NCBI GenBank assembly: GCA_030544185.1
Contig: JAUNRO010000217.1
Span: 1 to 5,526 of the forward strand
Direction: 5' to 3'
Origin: Propionibacteriaceae bacterium
GTDB taxonomy: Bacteria; Actinomycetota; Actinomycetes; Propionibacteriales; Propionibacteriaceae
Length of the DNA stretch: 5,526 nt
The notes under the pieces were generated by a model that did not search any database, was not told where the DNA came from, and was given only the letters and a program-made list of their open reading frames with translations. The position numbers were made by a program, and so were the translations under genes. Positions 1 through 5,468 of this stretch are shown in pieces; position 1 is the stretch's first letter; every line of letters starts with the position of its first letter.

Positions 1-2
1 TC

Positions 3-1049
3 GGCGGCATGAAGGGCACCACCTGGGTGCAGATGATCAAGGCCGTCCTGCTCATGCTCGGTGCGGGCATCATGACCGTCTGGGTCCTGGCGAAGTACGG
101 GATGAACTTCTCCAGCCTCCTCGGCGAGGCCGTACAGGTCCATCCGGACGGTCAGGCAATCCTGGAGCCGATGCTGCAGTACGGCACCAACCCGCTCGGG
201 TTCATCTCGCTGTCGATCGCGGTCGTCCTCGGCTGCGCCGGCCTGCCGCACGTGCTGATGCGGTTCTATACGGTGCCGACGGCCAAGGAGGCCCGGCGCT
301 CGGTGGCGTGGGCGATCGCCCTGATCGGTCTGTTCTATCTGTTCACCATGGTGCTGGGCTATGGCGCGGCAATCCTGGTCGGCAAGGAGACCATCCAGGC
401 GGCTCCCGGTGCGGCCAACGCGGCGGCTCCGCTGCTGGCGCTCGAGCTCGGTGGCCCGGTCCTGATGGGCGTCATCTCGGGCGTGGCGTTCGCGACGATT
501 CTCGCCGTGGTCGCCGGTCTGGCGATCGCCGCGTCGGCGTCGTTCGCGCACGACATCTACAACAACGTCATCCACCGCGGCACGGCCGATCCGGCCAAGG
601 AGATCCGGGTGGCCCGGATCGTCGTGATCATCCTCGGCCTGCTGTCCATCGGCGGTGGCGTGGCTGCGCGTTCGATCAATGTCGCCTTCCTGGTGTCCCT
701 GGCCTTCGCCATCGCGGCGAGCGCCAACCTGCCTTCGATCCTTTACTCCCTGTATTGGAAGGGCTTCAAGACCCAGGGCGCGCTGTGGTCGATCTATGGC
801 GGCCTGATCGCCGCGATCGTGCTGATCGCCTTCTCGCCGACCGTGTCGGGAGCTCCGAGTGCGATGTTCCCCGACGTCGACTTCTCGTGGTTCCCGTTGA
901 CCAACCCAGCGTTGGTATCGGTGCCTGTTGGCTTCTTCCTGGGCTGGCTCGGTTCGGTCCTGTCGAAGGAAGACAACGACGCCGTCTCCCGCGAGATGGA
1001 GGTCCGCTCGATGACCGGTGTCGGCACAGGCACGGCATTGCAGCACTGA
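3..1049 (+). CDS. actP: Cation:acetate/monocarboxylate symporter (SSS family), 5' partial
   Basis: This is the C-terminal part of a sodium/solute symporter of the ActP/MctC branch, which imports acetate and related short monocarboxylates with a cation across the inner membrane. The frame is open from the window edge. The ATG at 9 sits in a GGM(K)GTTWVQ stretch that is internal in this family, so it is not the true start; members are usually about 540-560 residues, so roughly 200 are missing upstream. Counting from that Met, hydrophobic segments lie near residues 10-28, 60-78, 100-124, 146-178, 203-220, 226-246, 257-276 and 304-319. The loop GLPHVLMRFYTVPTAKEARR (79-97) is the ActP-type signature, and ASFAHDIYNN (178-186) is also typical. 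The tail EMEVRSMTGVG (329-339) resembles the conserved end of actinobacterial homologues. A strong hairpin follows 23 bp after the TGA. The family is secure; acetate as substrate is inferred from the subfamily motifs. Confidence 0.9.
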   Translation, partial: GGMKGTTWVQMIKAVLLMLGAGIMTVWVLAKYGMNFSSLLGEAVQVHPDGQAILEPMLQYGTNPLGFISLSIAVVLGCAGLPHVLMRFYTVPTAKEARRSVAWAIALIGLFYLFTMVLGYGAAILVGKETIQAAPGAANAAAPLLALELGGPVLMGVISGVAFATILAVVAGLAIAASASFAHDIYNNVIHRGTADPAKEIRVARIVVIILGLLSIGGGVAARSINVAFLVSLAFAIAASANLPSILYSLYWKGFKTQGALWSIYGGLIAAIVLIAFSPTVSGAPSAMFPDVDFSWFPLTNPALVSVPVGFFLGWLGSVLSKEDNDAVSREMEVRSMTGVGTGTALQH

Positions 1050-1072
1050 CGTCCTGACCTGGTAGCGAACCG

Positions 1073-1110
1073 CAGTGCGCCGGCCCCGAGGGTCGGCGCA
1101 CTGTCGTTTC
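1073..1110. terminator. Intrinsic terminator between symporter and DUF559 gene
   Basis: A 10-bp perfect stem (CAGTGCGCCG at 1073-1082 with CGGCGCACTG at 1094-1103) extends inward by a G-U pair and three G-C pairs to a 3-nt loop (1087-1089). On the + strand it is followed by TCGTTTC, a weak T-rich tail. It lies 23 bp after the symporter stop and 49 bp beyond the convergent DUF559 stop. It most likely ends symporter transcription and may also stop readthrough from the other side. Confidence 0.8.
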
Positions 1111-1111
1111 T

Positions 1112-1196
1112 GCGCATAATCCACGGTCATCTGAGACGAAGGCGCATTTCCCCTAACCACATCGCGAGATAGAGCCACTCGCCGTGGTTTGTGCGC
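1112..1196 (-). repeat. 85-bp element, copy A, with 15-bp terminal inverted repeats
   Basis: This stretch aligns without gaps to the reverse complement of 2148-2232: I count 63 of 85 identical positions (about 74%), including an unbroken 16-bp identity at 1114-1129. Its own ends are inverted repeats: 1112-1126 (GCGCATAATCCACGG) against the reverse complement of 1182-1196 (GCGCACAAACCACGG), 13 of 15 matching. It overlaps the 3' end of the DUF559 gene, so the element contains that gene's last 14 codons and its TAG stop. Element boundaries are set by where similarity drops. No flanking target duplication is visible. It could be a small palindromic repeat family, a MITE-like remnant, or a conserved 3' tail of DUF559 genes. 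Confidence 0.75.
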
Positions 1197-2050
1197 GGTG
1201 CACCCAGTCAACCCACCGTCCGTCCTGGATCATCGCCCACGTGATCCGCAGGACCTGCCAGCCATCGGCGACCAAGTCGTTCTGCCGCTCCCGATCCCGT
1301 TCGAAGGCCTCCCCGGCTGGAGTGGTATTCATAGCCGTCGACCTCCAGCACCAGGCGGTCCGCGGGAAGAACGACGTCGAGGAAATAGACCCGCCCGGCC
1401 GAGGTCTCGATGCAATAGTTCGCCCGCCAGCCCTTGATGCCTGCGGCGCGCAACTGGCTGTGCACCGTGCGCTCGGCCGCTGACCATGGCCTGTCCCGGG
1501 AGTCGCGCAGCACTCGTCTCCGCTGCGCATTACCCGGTCGATTCGGATGGGCCGCGACCGCATCCCACATCCGTTGCAGGACCTGCGAGCCACGGTCCTT
1601 GGACACCCGAAGCAGGTGATCCACGAACTCGCCGCCGCGCTCCGGGATGAGGTCAACCGCCGCCAATGGAGCGGACATGCAGCGGAACTCCCCGGTGTCG
1701 GTGACCCAGTCCGGGTCGACGCTGGCCTCGGTGAATCGGAAGCCAGGCCGGTCGCTCCACGTCCGGCCCGTGGCGCACACCGGGCCGCGGTGAACGACAC
1801 CCCACAGAAGATGGGCGGCGGTCAGCCCGGTGAACACCACGTCCGGATCGCGCAACTTCGCCGCCCGCATCCGGATCGCCAGATCATCGGCCCGGCTGCT
1901 CGCAGCGAAGATCCCGGGCAGGATGCTCGTCAACTCCCCGGCCGCCGCCATGCGACGCAAGAGGGAGTTGAGCTCCCACGGGCACTCGTGGGAGATGACG
2001 CCGCCCTGGTTGTTCAGCAGTTCATAGACATCAAGTCGTGTGGCTCTCAT
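1153..2050 (-). pseudogene. AbiEi-like N-terminus / DUF559 (Vsr-fold) protein, frameshifted
   Basis: Two overlapping minus-strand frames together make one family member. Frame 1 starts at ATG 2050 (MRATRLDVYELL) and carries an AbiEi-antitoxin-like winged-helix region at residues 1-85 (VLPG-type turn ILPGIF at 43-48; FTGLTAAHLL at 73-82). The start of the DUF559 domain follows: E193, FLDVVLP with D225, and LEVDGYEYH with E236 and D238, which resembles a PD-(D/E)XK nuclease core. The sequence then leaves family similarity and would stop at 1208 after an unrelated tail (280 residues). The missing piece, EAFERDRERQNDLVADGW and LRITWAMI, continues in a second frame to TAG at 1153. Deleting one G from the four-G run (CCCC at 1311-1314 on +) restores a 298-residue protein with a seamless SSREAFERDR junction. 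An in-frame TTG at 2146 is possible, but the ATG fits family N-termini better. No good Shine-Dalgarno is visible. It may be a genuine pseudogene or a sequencing/assembly indel. A role as nuclease or antitoxin is unproven for this family. Confidence 0.85.
1311..1314 (-). other. Frameshift site in the DUF559 gene
   Basis: The coding-strand context is AGC CGG GGA GGC CTT CGA. With three instead of four G residues it reads AGC CGG GAG GCC TTC GAA, giving the family-typical S-R-E-A-F-E. The upstream frame is intact for 246 codons and the downstream frame for 52, with no other lesion, so the event is either recent or an artefact. Confidence 0.8.
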
Positions 2051-2102
2051 GCCTGGCACGGTGCGTGGTTCGTGGTGATTCGTGCCGCGCAGACGGAGGA
2101 TT

Positions 2103-2111
2103 TGTGGATAA
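2103..2111 (-). promoter_or_regulatory. DnaA-box-like 9-mer (TTATCCACA)
   Basis: The minus strand reads TTATCCACA, identical to the canonical 9-bp DnaA box. A second copy in the same orientation, TCATCCACA (2131-2139), differs at one base. Both are in the non-coding region upstream of the DUF559 gene. A single perfect box can occur by chance; no AT-rich unwinding region or dense box array is visible, so this is not an origin call. It could be a DnaA titration or regulatory site. Confidence 0.35.
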
Positions 2112-2147
2112 CCAGGGGGTCCAGGGCGCCTGTGGATGAACGTCAAC

Positions 2148-2232
2148 GCGCAGAAACCACGGCCAGTCCCCTCGTCTCGCCATGTGGCTAGGAGAAACGC
2201 ATCTCATCGCCAGGTGACCGTGGATTATGCCC
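2148..2232 (+). repeat. 85-bp element, copy B, with terminal inverted repeats
   Basis: This is the partner of 1112-1196 in opposite orientation and has the same length, with about 74% identity and no gaps. Its ends are 2148-2162 (GCGCAGAAACCACGG) and 2218-2232 (CCGTGGATTATGCCC), an imperfect inverted repeat matching at 12 of 15 positions. The last 18 bp include TGACCGTGGATTATGC (2215-2230), identical to the corresponding bases of copy A. It lies 98 bp upstream of the DUF559 ATG, so the two copies bracket the gene. Read in the frame used by copy A, it also ends in a homologous tail (RAETTASPLVSPCG then TAG at 2189-2191), as if it were the end of a lost paralogue. Confidence 0.75.
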
Positions 2233-2260
2233 GGACACTCTCCAGGCGCGCCCTGACACG

Positions 2261-2295
2261 CAACGAGCCCCCGCCACGCGGGCGGGGGCTCGTTG
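2261..2295 (-). terminator. Intrinsic terminator of fbaA
   Basis: A perfect 15-bp inverted repeat, CAACGAGCCCCCGCC (2261-2275) and GGCGGGGGCTCGTTG (2281-2295), has a 5-nt loop. It begins 9 bp beyond the aldolase stop. No T-run follows on the minus strand, which is common for terminators in high-GC Actinomycetota. This is the strongest hairpin in the window. Confidence 0.9.
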
Positions 2296-2304
2296 GAGAC
2301 AGAC

Positions 2305-3333
2305 TCAGAAAGTCTTGCCAGCGGAGGTCAGGTCCTGGCAGGCCTGAACCACACGGGCGGCCATGTTGGCCTCGGCAGCCTTGCCCCAGGCACGCGGGTC
2401 ATACTGCTTCTTGTTGCCGACCTCGCCGTCGATCTTCAGCACGCCGTCATAGTTCTGCATCATGTGCGTGACGACCGGACGGGTGAACGCATACTGCGTG
2501 TCGGTGTCGACGTTCATCTTCACCACGCCATAGCTGAGCGCCTCGGCGATCTCCTCGGCCGAGGAGCCGGAGCCACCGTGGAAGACCAGGTGGAACGGCT
2601 TCGAGCCCTCGGGCAGACCGAACTCCTTGACCACGGCCTCCTGGGCGGCCTTCAGCACCTCGGGCTTGAGCACAACGTTGCCGGGCTTGTAGACGCCGTG
2701 CACGTTGCCGAACGTCAACGCGGTCATGTAATAGCCGCGGTCGCCATAGCCCAGTGCCTTCGCGGTGGCGATGGCGTCCTCGGGGGTGGAATACAGCTTG
2801 TCGTTGATCTCGTGGGCGACGCCGTCCTCCTCGCCACCGACGACGCCGATCTCGACCTCGAGGATGATGTTGGCGGCCCGGCACTTTTCCATCAGTTCGG
2901 CGGCGATAGACAGGTTCTCATCCAGCGGGGATGCCGATCCGTCCCACATGTGGGACTGGAACAGCGGGTTCTGGCCCTTCTGCACGCGCTCCTGGGAGAT
3001 CGCGATCAGCGGACGCACGAACGAATCGAGCTTGTCCTTCGGGCAGTGGTCGGTGTGCAGGGCGATGTTCACCGGATACTTCTCGGCGACGATATGCGCA
3101 TATTCCGCCAGCGCCACGGAGCCGGCGACCATGTTCTTCACCGTCGGGCCCGACAGATATTCCGCACCACCGGTGGACACCTGGATGATGCCGTCCGAAC
3201 CTGCCTCGGCGAAGCCGGCCAGGGCGGCGTTCAGGGTCTGGGAGGAGGAAATGTTGATGGCGGGATAGGCATAGCCGTTCTCCTTCGCCCGGTCCAGCAT
3301 CTCGGCGTACTTCTCAGGTGTGGCAATAGGCAT
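2305..3333 (-). CDS. fbaA: Class II fructose-1,6-bisphosphate aldolase
   Basis: This enzyme reversibly cleaves fructose-1,6-bisphosphate to dihydroxyacetone phosphate and glyceraldehyde-3-phosphate in the cytoplasm, using a divalent metal (Zn) in the class II mechanism. The product is 342 residues, close to the roughly 344 of the mycobacterial enzyme. It shares that enzyme's MPIATPE start, which fixes the ATG at 3333 although the frame is open upstream to 3651. Visible active-site features are HTDHC at 93-97 (catalytic Asp95, metal ligand His96), SHMWDGSA (127-134), EVEIGVVGGEED (159-170), FGNVHGVY with His212, VFHGGSGS with His252, and the phosphate-binding NVDTDTQ (274-280). AGAGAGAG at 3342-3349 on the coding strand is a weak ribosome-binding site 8 nt from the ATG. 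It is the last gene of a minus-strand run, 119 bp after the PH-like membrane protein gene, and is closed by a strong hairpin. No TANNNT hexamer is present in the 119-bp leader, so its own promoter is not evident. All key residues are present. Confidence 0.98.
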   Translation of the reverse strand: MPIATPEKYAEMLDRAKENGYAYPAINISSSQTLNAALAGFAEAGSDGIIQVSTGGAEYLSGPTVKNMVAGSVALAEYAHIVAEKYPVNIALHTDHCPKDKLDSFVRPLIAISQERVQKGQNPLFQSHMWDGSASPLDENLSIAAELMEKCRAANIILEVEIGVVGGEEDGVAHEINDKLYSTPEDAIATAKALGYGDRGYYMTALTFGNVHGVYKPGNVVLKPEVLKAAQEAVVKEFGLPEGSKPFHLVFHGGSGSSAEEIAEALSYGVVKMNVDTDTQYAFTRPVVTHMMQNYDGVLKIDGEVGNKKQYDPRAWGKAAEANMAARVVQACQDLTSAGKTF

Positions 3334-3414
3334 GTCGCGCGCTCTCTCTGCTCGGGGACACGAATGGCTCGTCGCCCATCCTTTCACGGGCAGCCACGCA
3401 CCATCAGGCGGGTT

Positions 3415-3438
3415 GGAGAATCCGCCGACCCGTTCTCC
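3415..3438. promoter_or_regulatory. Small inverted repeat upstream of fbaA
   Basis: GGAGAA (3415-3420) and TTCTCC (3433-3438) are separated by 12 bp, in the 119-bp gap between the PH-like gene stop and the aldolase start. The geometry would suit a dimeric regulator site, but 6-bp arms are short and chance is a real alternative. It could also be a weak attenuating hairpin. Confidence 0.2.
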
Positions 3439-3452
3439 GGCTGGGCGCCCGA

Positions 3453-4025
3453 TCAGTCGTCGACGATGCTCAGATCGATGCCATGCCGACCCGCCGAGTA
3501 TGCCCGCGCAGCCGAATCCAGGGTTCCCGGCAGGATCCCGAGTCCTTCCAGTGGGAACTCGGTCGTCGCACCGTCGACGCACTCCACCAGCAACCGATAG
3601 CCGTGCCCGGGCTTGCCCTTCGCGGCAGCGATCCGCGCGATCCGGTCCCACGGCATGAGCCCATCCTCCGTCTCGATCCCGTCCCGCGACAAGACCATCG
3701 CCAAGCCGTCGCCGACCGCGCGCACGCCCTGGCGCAGCCTGCTCAGCCAGATCGCGCGAGCGATCAGGATGACCGAGCCGATGACCGCCGAGCTCGCGAA
3801 GACCCAGGTGAGCATCGTCGTCACCTCGCTGAACTGCCAGTCGCGCCGCAGCCAGACGAACAACAGCACCGCGACCACACCGATGACCGAGATCCCCGTG
3901 CTGATACTGCCGCCCACGATCCGTCGACGCTGATCGGCGGCCCGACTGGCCGGGATCGCGGCGTCATAGTCGACCGGCAGCTCATGTCGGCTGGTCCGCA
4001 CGCCACCGGGGAGCGAGTCCTGCAT
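3453..4025 (-). CDS. Two-TM membrane protein with PH-like C-terminal domain
   Basis: This is a 190-residue protein of unknown function. The N-terminus (1-36) is polar and probably cytosolic. Two hydrophobic segments follow, at about 38-59 (ISVIGVVAVLLFVWL) and 70-93 (MLTWVFASSAVIGSVILIA), joined by a short loop and flanked by arginines (RRR at 33-35, RR at 60-61, R97). Residues 100-190 resemble a bacterial PH-like fold: GLAMVLSRDGIE, then PWDRIARIAA, LLVECV and the ending RAYSAGRHGIDLS. That arrangement is seen in small actinobacterial membrane proteins. The predicted topology is an N-in/C-in hairpin with a cytosolic PH-like domain. The gene begins 24 bp after the methyltransferase stop on the same strand, suggesting co-transcription. 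There is no Shine-Dalgarno upstream; a -10-like TATCCT sits 7 nt before the ATG. The TM segments are clear, the PH assignment is by pattern only, and no function is claimed. Confidence 0.85.
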   Translation of the reverse strand: MQDSLPGGVRTSRHELPVDYDAAIPASRAADQRRRIVGGSISTGISVIGVVAVLLFVWLRRDWQFSEVTTMLTWVFASSAVIGSVILIARAIWLSRLRQGVRAVGDGLAMVLSRDGIETEDGLMPWDRIARIAAAKGKPGHGYRLLVECVDGATTEFPLEGLGILPGTLDSAARAYSAGRHGIDLSIVDD

Positions 4026-4032
4026 GCGCCCA

Positions 4033-4038
4033 AGGATA
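4033..4038 (-). promoter_or_regulatory. Possible -10 element for the PH-like membrane protein gene
   Basis: The coding strand reads TATCCT, then 7 nt (TGGGCGC), then ATG. TANNNT is the usual actinobacterial -10, and this spacing would place transcription start at or next to the start codon, giving a leaderless mRNA. No -35 hexamer is recognisable at 16-18 bp. The absence of a Shine-Dalgarno in the 24-bp gap fits. Confidence 0.35.
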
Positions 4039-4049
4039 GGCGCCGGCGC

Positions 4050-4676
4050 TCAACTTCCCTGCTGGCTGATCCGCCAGGCATACATGGCGATGGCCGCGGC
4101 CGCGCCGGCGTTCATCGACCGCGTCGAGCCGTCCTGGCGAATCGCCACCAGCTGCGCGCACCCGGCGACGAGCTCATCGGTCAGGCCTTGTCCCTCGGAT
4201 CCGAAGACCAGGCAGCAGCGTTCGGGCAGCCGGGTGGTCTCCAGCGGCACCGAGCCGGGCAGGTTGTCCACACCGATCACCGCGTACGCCAGATCGGCCA
4301 GGTGGTTCAAGAAGTCGCGCTCGTCGGGATGATGGTGCACGTGGAGATAGCGGTCGGTGACCATCGCGCCGCGCCGGTTCCACCGCCGCCGGCCGATGAT
4401 GTGCACGCCGGCGACGTTGAAGGCATTGGCGGTCCGCACGACCGAGCCGATATTGAAATCGTGCTCCCAGTTCTGGATCGCGATCCGCAACGGCACCCGG
4501 CTCCGGTCGAGTTCCGCGACGATCGCTTCGACCGACCAATAGCGAAACGGGTCGGCCACATTGCGCCGGTCGCCGTCGGCGAGGAGCGTCGGATCGAGTC
4601 GCGGATCATCGGGCCACGGCCCATTCCACGGGCCAACACCGGGGCCGCCCGGCGGCACGGAAGACAGGGATTCCAC
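4050..4676 (-). CDS. SpoU/TrmH-family RNA 2'-O-ribose methyltransferase
   Basis: This 208-residue SPOUT-fold enzyme is expected to transfer a methyl group from S-adenosylmethionine to a ribose 2'-OH in tRNA or rRNA; the exact RNA target cannot be read from the sequence. All three SpoU motifs are present: motif 1 NIGSVVRTANAF (75-86, catalytic-type Arg81), motif 2 LVFGSEGQGLTDEL (156-169) and motif 3 STRSMNAGAAAAIA (184-197), with Ser187 and Asn189. Motif 2 and 3 residues form the knotted cofactor site. The segment RRRWNRRGAMVTDRY (96-110) and the N-terminal VGPWNGPWPDDPRLDP (14-29) are typical of an uncharacterised actinobacterial subgroup. The GTG start at 4676 fits that N-terminus. No Shine-Dalgarno precedes it, but TAACGT lies 7 nt upstream, suggesting a leaderless mRNA. 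The gene is first in the minus-strand run toward fbaA and diverges from the DedA gene with 23 bp between starts. Confidence 0.93.
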   Translation of the reverse strand: MESLSSVPPGGPGVGPWNGPWPDDPRLDPTLLADGDRRNVADPFRYWSVEAIVAELDRSRVPLRIAIQNWEHDFNIGSVVRTANAFNVAGVHIIGRRRWNRRGAMVTDRYLHVHHHPDERDFLNHLADLAYAVIGVDNLPGSVPLETTRLPERCCLVFGSEGQGLTDELVAGCAQLVAIRQDGSTRSMNAGAAAAIAMYAWRISQQGS

Positions 4677-4683
4677 ACTCTGG

Positions 4684-4693
4684 ACGTTACCCT
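4684..4693. promoter_or_regulatory. Overlapping divergent -10 elements (bidirectional promoter)
   Basis: The 10-bp sequence ACGTTACCCT contains TAACGT on the minus strand (4689 to 4684), 7 nt before the methyltransferase GTG (4676). It also contains TACCCT on the plus strand (4688-4693), 6 nt before the DedA GTG (4700). Both match TANNNT and share the TA step at 4688-4689. The spacings imply leaderless transcripts in both directions from a 23-bp intergenic gap. No -35 elements are recognisable. Start sites are predicted, not observed. Confidence 0.5.
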
Positions 4694-4699
4694 TGACGG

Positions 4700-5416
4700 G
4701 TGTTCGATCTTTTCCAGTCAGCAGCGCTGACCCCCATGCTCCTCCCGGACTTCCTCGATCCGGAGAAGATCATCAACGCCGCGGGCCCGTGGGCCCTGCC
4801 CGTCGTGGCTCTCATCGTCTTCGCTGAGTGCGGGATCTTCTCGCTGCTGCCGGGCGATTCACTGCTGTTCACCGTCGGCCTGTTCATCAAGGTTCCCGTG
4901 GTGGCCGGCGCCGCGCCCGTGATCCACTACTTCAGCTCCGAGCCGCTGACGCTGGTCTTCTGCATCCTCGTCCTCATAGTGGCGGCGGTCCTGGGCAATA
5001 TCTCGGGCTACTTCCTCGGTCGCCTGATCGGCCCACCCCTGTTCAAGCCCCGCAAGGGTTTCATGGGCAAGGTCTTCGACCCGGTCTATGTGGACAAGAC
5101 CCATGACTTCTTCGAGAAGTACGGCCCCAAGGCCCTTGTCATCGCCCGCTTCGTTCCGATGGTGCGGACGTTCGTGACGCTGGTGGCCGGTGTGGCCGGG
5201 ATGAGCTTCCGCTCGTTCATCGCCTGGACCGCAATCGGCGGCGTGCTGTGGGTCGGCCTGATCACCACGCTGGGCTACTTCCTGGGGCAGATCAGGTTCG
5301 TGCACGACAACCTGGAGGTCGCCATCCTGCTCATCGTCTTCGTCTCGATTCTGCCGATGATCTTCGAGTTCGTCATGGCCAAGAAGAAGAACAAGGTCGA
5401 GCAGGTCAACGCCTGA
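4700..5416 (+). CDS. DedA/VTT-family membrane protein
   Basis: This 238-residue inner-membrane protein belongs to the DedA (SNARE-associated/VTT) family, whose bacterial members are linked to envelope homeostasis and, in recent work, to lipid-carrier recycling or phospholipid scrambling. Hydrophobic segments lie near 31-49, 53-64, 84-109 (with the GYFLGRLIG turn), 157-168, 173-197 and 207-226. Residues corresponding to those required in E. coli YqjA/YghB are visible: Glu43 (FAECG), Asp53 (PGDSLLF), Arg150 and Arg156 in ARFVPMVRTF (149-158), followed by AGVAGM and a G-x3-W (GGVLW). The C-terminus is lysine-rich (AKKKNK, 227-232). GTG at 4700 is preferred because TACCCT is 6 nt upstream; ATG at 4736 is the alternative and also lacks a Shine-Dalgarno. 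It diverges from the SpoU gene. Mycobacterium tuberculosis, as I recall, also has a DedA gene next to fba, so the neighbourhood looks ancestral. The substrate is unknown. Confidence 0.93.
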   Translation: MFDLFQSAALTPMLLPDFLDPEKIINAAGPWALPVVALIVFAECGIFSLLPGDSLLFTVGLFIKVPVVAGAAPVIHYFSSEPLTLVFCILVLIVAAVLGNISGYFLGRLIGPPLFKPRKGFMGKVFDPVYVDKTHDFFEKYGPKALVIARFVPMVRTFVTLVAGVAGMSFRSFIAWTAIGGVLWVGLITTLGYFLGQIRFVHDNLEVAILLIVFVSILPMIFEFVMAKKKNKVEQVNA

Positions 5417-5431
5417 GTTCTTCAGCGCGTA

Positions 5432-5451
5432 CGCGGGGTCCCCGCCCCGCG
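5432..5451. terminator. Hairpin between convergent genes
   Basis: CGCGGGG (5432-5438) and CCCCGCG (5445-5451) form a perfect 7-bp G-C stem with a 6-nt loop. It begins 15 bp after the DedA stop and 17 bp beyond the convergent stop at 5469. No T-run is present. The position between two converging genes suggests a bidirectional terminator. Confidence 0.6.
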
Positions 5452-5468
5452 AGCCGGGCGCACATCCG

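Noticed and set aside
1111..1127. Resemblance of TGCGCATAAT to the XerC arm of dif
   Set aside because: The left half matches well, but the expected second arm (TTATG-type) 6 bp away is absent, and the same bases are explained as the end of the 85-bp element.
1547..2191. Plus-strand open frame (214 codons) over the DUF559 gene and copy B
   Set aside because: Most of it is antisense to the DUF559 coding region. Only its last residues, inside the 85-bp element, have a homologous counterpart; that is reported as a finding instead.
1104..2242. Target-site duplication around the repeat-bracketed segment
   Set aside because: The bases just outside 1112 and 2232 do not match each other in direct orientation, so transposition of the whole segment as a unit is not supported.
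2293..3600. Long plus-strand open frame (435 codons) opposite the aldolase gene
   Set aside because: It is exactly antisense to fbaA, whose catalytic motifs are intact. GC-rich codon bias leaves the opposite strand open, and the translation has no recognisable domain.
3483..4730. Long plus-strand open frame (415 codons) opposite the PH-like and SpoU genes
   Set aside because: It is antisense to two recognisable genes; the protein is Arg/Asp/Pro-rich noise typical of a shadow frame.
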